Shown: in pieces, positions 5,870 to 6,214 of the stretch
Numbering within the stretch: the first letter of the stretch is position 1
Layout: every line of letters starts with the position of its first letter
Source: an uncultured Synergistales bacterium
GTDB lineage: Bacteria > Synergistota > Synergistia > Synergistales > Aminobacteriaceae
NCBI GenBank assembly: GCA_905234205.1
Contig: CAJOGG010000134.1
Coordinates: forward strand, 1 to 6,214
Direction of reading: 5' to 3'
DNA: 6,214 nucleotides
Notes under the pieces: generated by a model
What the model saw: the letters and a program-made list of their open reading frames with translations, nothing else
Told to the model about the DNA's origin: nothing
Database searches by the model: none
Translations under genes and position numbers: made by a program

Positions 5870-6214
5870 ATACTATCTCCTAATGTCTGCACCATATCTA
5901 ATTGTTCATAAGCTCCCTGATGTCCTAGTTTAGCCACCTGCAGCCAATATTGAACAACAGCTTCTCTGGCTCGCATTTGACGTGCTTGTTCATCAGCTTC
6001 CTTTCTCCTAATAGCGTTCCTATCATCATTTTAGGATATGTTTGGGCTACGAGGTCTTGAGTAATCCCATTCCTTATTACCTAATTCATAATAGCCTTGG
6101 GCAGCCTGCGCTCTTTCTGCCGGATCTGCTGAACTTGCGAGCGCCTCTAATTTTGCTAGACGCTTTCTACGGGCTTGCTCATCATAGTGTCTCGCCACAA
6201 AATGAAACACGCAT
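5866..6214 (-). pseudogene. Charged helical (coiled-coil) protein, C-terminal part, interrupted by in-frame TAA at 6031-6033
   Basis: An open frame enters from the right edge as '...VARHYDEQARRKRLAKLEAL', continues to 'GYYELGNKEWDYSRPRSPNIS', meets TAA (6031-6033), and goes on in the same frame as 'NDDRNAIRRKEADEQARQMR' to 'AYEQLDMVQTLGDSM' and TGA (5866-5868). Both sides are rich in Ala, Glu, Arg and Gln and look helical. The five residues DEQAR occur on each side, 63 codons apart, suggesting a repeated unit. 'VVQYWLQVAKLGHQGAYEQL' faintly resembles a Sel1/TPR-type helix pair. I do not recognise the family. The final TGA overlaps the GTG start of the ankyrin gene by 4 bp, which supports a natural gene end there and translational coupling. 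No good start codon with a ribosome-binding site follows the TAA. Confidence 0.6.
5877..5881 (-). promoter_or_regulatory. Ribosome-binding site of the secreted ankyrin gene, inside the preceding gene
   Basis: AGGAG on the minus strand stands 7 nt before GTG 5869. It lies within the last codons of the upstream coiled-coil gene, whose TGA overlaps the GTG. This fixes the start and indicates a shared transcript. Confidence 0.7.

Noticed and set aside
2704..6033. TAA reassigned to an amino acid, given two in-frame TAA codons
   Set aside because: The alcohol dehydrogenase ends with TAA at a family-normal C-terminus, and one of the three lesions is a frameshift. Independent mutations or errors explain the data better.
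1..6214. tRNA, rRNA, CRISPR array, insertion sequence or att site
   Set aside because: I saw no tRNA-like arms, regularly spaced short repeats, transposase-like protein or terminal inverted repeats. The only repeats are the protein-coding ankyrin modules.

Overview
The window is bacterial: genes are compact, read with the standard bacterial code, have Shine-Dalgarno sites, and overlap or nearly abut. The mix suggests an anaerobic, probably host-associated bacterium: a YqhD/BdhA-type alcohol dehydrogenase, a maltose-type acetyltransferase, a type III-like DNA methyltransferase and several ankyrin proteins. The ankyrin style (modules opening with a 'FLxLC..G' helix) reminds me of gut Synergistota, but that is an impression, not a demonstration.

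Left part (1-1731). Two minus-strand genes lie 6 bp apart. The upstream one is a complete iron-dependent alcohol dehydrogenase. The downstream one is the N-terminal third or less of an adenine-specific DNA methyltransferase (DPPY motif) that runs off the window. A 119-bp AT-rich spacer separates them from a divergent plus-strand gene.

Middle part (1732-4239, plus strand). A stretch of 835 codons in one frame is open except for a single TAA at 2704-2706. The left piece has two tandem DUF4145/HEPN-like domains and an S1-like domain. The right piece has a second S1-like domain, a very basic linker and three ankyrin modules. The TAA falls in the linker between the two S1-like domains, and the residues lost between TAA and the GTG usable as a start (2758) belong to the second S1-like domain. 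This is best read as one large gene, DUF4145-DUF4145-S1-S1-ankyrin, split by a nonsense codon.

Right part (4220-6214, minus strand). A sugar O-acetyltransferase overlaps the middle gene tail to tail by 20 bp. Upstream of it a rho-independent terminator ends an operon of at least two genes: a coiled-coil/helical-repeat gene entering from the right edge, and a secreted ankyrin protein joined to it by a 4-bp GTGA overlap. Both are interrupted, the first by an in-frame TAA (6031-6033), the second by a one-base frameshift near 5447.

So three of the four repeat-rich genes or gene pieces carry one fresh-looking lesion each, with recognisable protein on both sides, while the two enzymes are intact. 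Gene decay, population polymorphism and assembly error are all possible. The most interesting biology is the HEPN-like plus RNA-binding-fold plus ankyrin architecture next to a restriction-modification methyltransferase; a defence role is inference only.
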